From Photobacterium kagoshimensis (lineage in GTDB: Bacteria; Pseudomonadota; Gammaproteobacteria; Enterobacterales; Vibrionaceae): a stretch of 64,000 nt of DNA. Shown here piece after piece: positions 62,424 to 64,000 of this stretch. The first letter of the stretch is position 1. Each line of letters starts with the position of its first letter. The position numbers and the translations under genes were made by a program. Location: positions 186,001-250,000 of the forward strand of contig NZ_JAKJSO010000015.1 of NCBI RefSeq assembly GCF_050337045.1, written 5' to 3'. The notes beneath the pieces are model-generated. The model worked only from the letters and a program-made list of their open reading frames with translations. It had not been told where the DNA came from and ran no database searches.

Positions 62424-62870
62424 ATGCTGTCGCTACCCGCTGAATTCGAGCAGTTTCACTGGATGGTCGACATGGTTCAGCATGTTGATCTTGGCTTGGT
62501 TGTGCTTGATCGTGAATACACCATCCATGTTTGGAATGGCTTTATGGTCCACCATAGTGGCAAGCAATCGCACGAAGTGATTGGTAAAACCCTGTTTGAG
62601 GTTTTTCCAGAAATTCCAAAGGAATGGTTTATTGCTAAATCACGCCCAGTATTTAACCTAGGGTGCCGTAGCTTCTTGATCTGGCGCCAGCGCCCTTATT
62701 TATTTAAGTGCCGTAACGTCAGACCAATTACGCAGCAAGCTTCGTTTATGTATCAGAACGTGACGCTGAACCCAATGACCTCACCAAAAGGCACTGTAGA
62801 CTACTTATTTCTTGCTGTTGAAGATGCAACAGCAGAAGCGATTGCTGAAGGTGCTACCGCTAACAATTAA
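62424..62870 (+). CDS. Stand-alone PAS-domain protein
   Basis: A 148-residue protein consisting of one PAS domain and little else. LGLVVLDREYTIHVWNGFM and the VIGKTLFEVFPEI segment are typical PAS elements, with the following helix and strands present to about residue 125. No kinase, cyclase or DNA-binding output domain is attached. It starts 3 bases after the response regulator-CheC gene, so the two products probably form one sensory switch; the PAS part may sense redox state or a small ligand, or act as an adaptor. A hairpin terminator follows. Confidence 0.85.
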   Translation: MLSLPAEFEQFHWMVDMVQHVDLGLVVLDREYTIHVWNGFMVHHSGKQSHEVIGKTLFEVFPEIPKEWFIAKSRPVFNLGCRSFLIWRQRPYLFKCRNVRPITQQASFMYQNVTLNPMTSPKGTVDYLFLAVEDATAEAIAEGATANN

Positions 62871-62888
62871 GCATGTGCTGAGTGTTGA

Positions 62889-62937
62889 AAATACTGGTTA
62901 TTAAATATGGCTTAGAAAATACTAATAGCCAGTATTT
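62889..62937 (+). terminator. Hairpin terminator after the PAS gene
   Basis: AAATACTGGTTATTA at 62889-62903 pairs with TAATAGCCAGTATTT at 62923-62937 (one G-T pair) over a 19-base loop; CCTCTT follows. A long but AT-rich stem. Confidence 0.6.
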
Positions 62938-63195
62938 CCTCTTAATATATACAAAGTCCCTCTTTTTTATTCCTATCCGCTTTGATTGTTACTACTCGTG
63001 AGTAATTTTCCGCTATTGGTAGCACAGAAAGTGAAGTTGTTTTTTCTTGCCAATTCGTAAAATGGCTTCCTTTTGTGTCATGAATTTTCCAAAAATTTGA
63101 TATATCTACAATTTTTGACTGTTAAATTTTGTATTTAATGAATACTCGAACTAAACACAAGATCGTAGTGGCTCAAAATAATAAGGATATTCAAT

Positions 63196-64000
63196 ATGTC
63201 TAAGTTCACCTATGTTTTACCGCTAGCTCTCTTGATTTCAGGAGCAGCACACGCAGTAAGCGACAACCCTTGGTATGCAGGTGCCCGTATTGGTGGTACG
63301 CATTACAATAATTTTGAAGGAATCATTAAAGGGGCTGATGATCAGCTAGATAAAGATGATTTCGGGGGCGGTGTTTTCGTTGGTTATAACTTTGTTCCTT
63401 GGTTTGCTTTAGAAGGGGGTTATACCCATCTTGGTAAACTAAAAAGTAAAGTTGACGGTGGTGGCTCTTTTGAAACACAAGGTATCGATCTTGTGGGTAA
63501 ATTTACTTGGCAAGCGATGGATTCTTTTGATCTGTTCGCAAAAGCAGGTGGTTACGGCTACAAAGTAAAAGTCGATAGCGAGAAAAAAAATGGCTTTGCG
63601 CCTACAGCGGGTGTTGGTGCTGAATACTTCTTTACCGATAACTTATCCACTCGACTTGAGTATCAATACTACTTCAACCTTGGCGATAAAGATAAAACAG
63701 GCCGTATAGATGCTCAATTTTACGGTATTAGCTTAGTGTATGGTTGGGGCGCACCAGCTCCCGTAGCTGTTGTTGAGCCAGAGCCTGTCTTAGCTGAACC
63801 TGTCGTCGTAGAGCCTGTTGTCGTGCAAGTCGAGCCATTAACGCAATTGTTACCATTTGGGTTTGACAGTAATGCATTATCACAAGCTGATATTGATCGC
63901 TTGCAGCCTATTGCCCAACGTTTAGTGGACTACCCAGAAACTGAATTGTTTGTGATTGGTCATACTGATAGCCGTGGTGCTGAAGCGTACAACCAAAAAC
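63196..64000 (+). CDS. ompA: OmpA-family outer-membrane protein (3' end outside window)
   Basis: The frame is open from the ATG at 63196 to the right edge, 268 codons. A signal peptide (FTYVLPLALLISGAAHA) precedes an eight-strand OmpA-type barrel (DNPWYAGARIGGTHY... to FYGISLVYGWG). A Pro/Val/Glu-rich hinge (EPEPVLAEPVVVEPVVV) leads to the start of the periplasmic peptidoglycan-binding domain, with FGFDSNALSQADIDRL and HTDSRGAEAYN. The protein is a porin-like anchor between outer membrane and cell wall. The C-terminal part is cut off by the window. Confidence 0.93.
   Translation, partial: MSKFTYVLPLALLISGAAHAVSDNPWYAGARIGGTHYNNFEGIIKGADDQLDKDDFGGGVFVGYNFVPWFALEGGYTHLGKLKSKVDGGGSFETQGIDLVGKFTWQAMDSFDLFAKAGGYGYKVKVDSEKKNGFAPTAGVGAEYFFTDNLSTRLEYQYYFNLGDKDKTGRIDAQFYGISLVYGWGAPAPVAVVEPEPVLAEPVVVEPVVVQVEPLTQLLPFGFDSNALSQADIDRLQPIAQRLVDYPETELFVIGHTDSRGAEAYNQK

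Noticed and set aside
1..64000. tRNA, rRNA, CRISPR array, insertion sequence or integrase
   Set aside because: No cloverleaf-like T-arm context, ribosomal sequence, regularly spaced repeats, transposase or integrase frame was recognised by eye; a covariance-model scan would be needed to exclude small RNAs.

Overview
The window looks like a chromosomal segment of a marine gammaproteobacterium of the family Vibrionaceae, most likely Photobacterium or a close relative. The evidence is gene content: a complete vibrioferrin siderophore locus, a VC0807-family membrane protein, a periplasmic LigE-type DNA ligase, a TorA-like N-oxide/S-oxide reductase, and moderately AT-rich DNA with strong Shine-Dalgarno sites. 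The genus is an inference from remembered gene content, not from a search.

Region 1 (1-14769) is a defence island. It opens inside mcrC, the nuclease subunit of a modification-dependent restriction system whose mcrB would lie to the left. A DUF932 gene follows on the minus strand. Then comes a two-gene unit coding for a 1106-residue protein of unknown fold and a ~2090-residue DEAH helicase with a DUF1998 module; I read this as Druantia type III (druH-druE). Directly behind it, in the same direction, are three small-spaced genes: a 267-residue protein with two CxxC pairs, a PPP-type metallophosphoesterase and a 105-residue protein whose start overlaps the previous stop. These three are not part of Druantia III as I know it and are the best candidate here for an undescribed module. 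A perfect 12-bp inverted repeat separates them from druE.

Region 2 (14798-18554) holds ordinary accessory genes: a secreted protein, a DHA2-type MFS exporter, an orphan DmsC-like membrane anchor and an isochorismatase-family hydrolase.

Region 3 (18781-34371) is a complete vibrioferrin locus. pvsABCDE (minus strand) makes and exports the siderophore. psuA, pvuA and pvuBCDE (plus strand) provide two TonB-dependent receptors and a periplasmic-binding-protein ABC importer. A strong Fur-box match lies between the divergent arms and a second, weaker one lies before pvuB, just behind a good terminator.

Region 4 (34691-48119) is housekeeping: a cytosolic UshA-like nucleotidase, ribB behind an FMN riboswitch, a BASS-like transporter, DUF1127 and HlyU-family small proteins, pntAB transhydrogenase, a Nudix hydrolase, gltS, a GGDEF diguanylate cyclase and galE. 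A possible 30-residue membrane protein sits at 36662-36754.

Region 5 (48214-64000) contains a TorA-like molybdoenzyme with its own C-terminal haem-c domain, an orphan carbamate kinase, a VC0807 protein, LigE ligase, a PfoR-like PTS IIC protein, two uncharacterised envelope proteins, a cupin, an APC-family amino-acid antiporter, an FAD oxidoreductase, a response regulator-CheC phosphatase fusion paired with a lone PAS protein, and the 5' part of an OmpA-family porin that runs off the window.

No rRNA, tRNA, CRISPR array or intact insertion sequence was seen. All family calls are made by reading the translated sequences; no database search was run.
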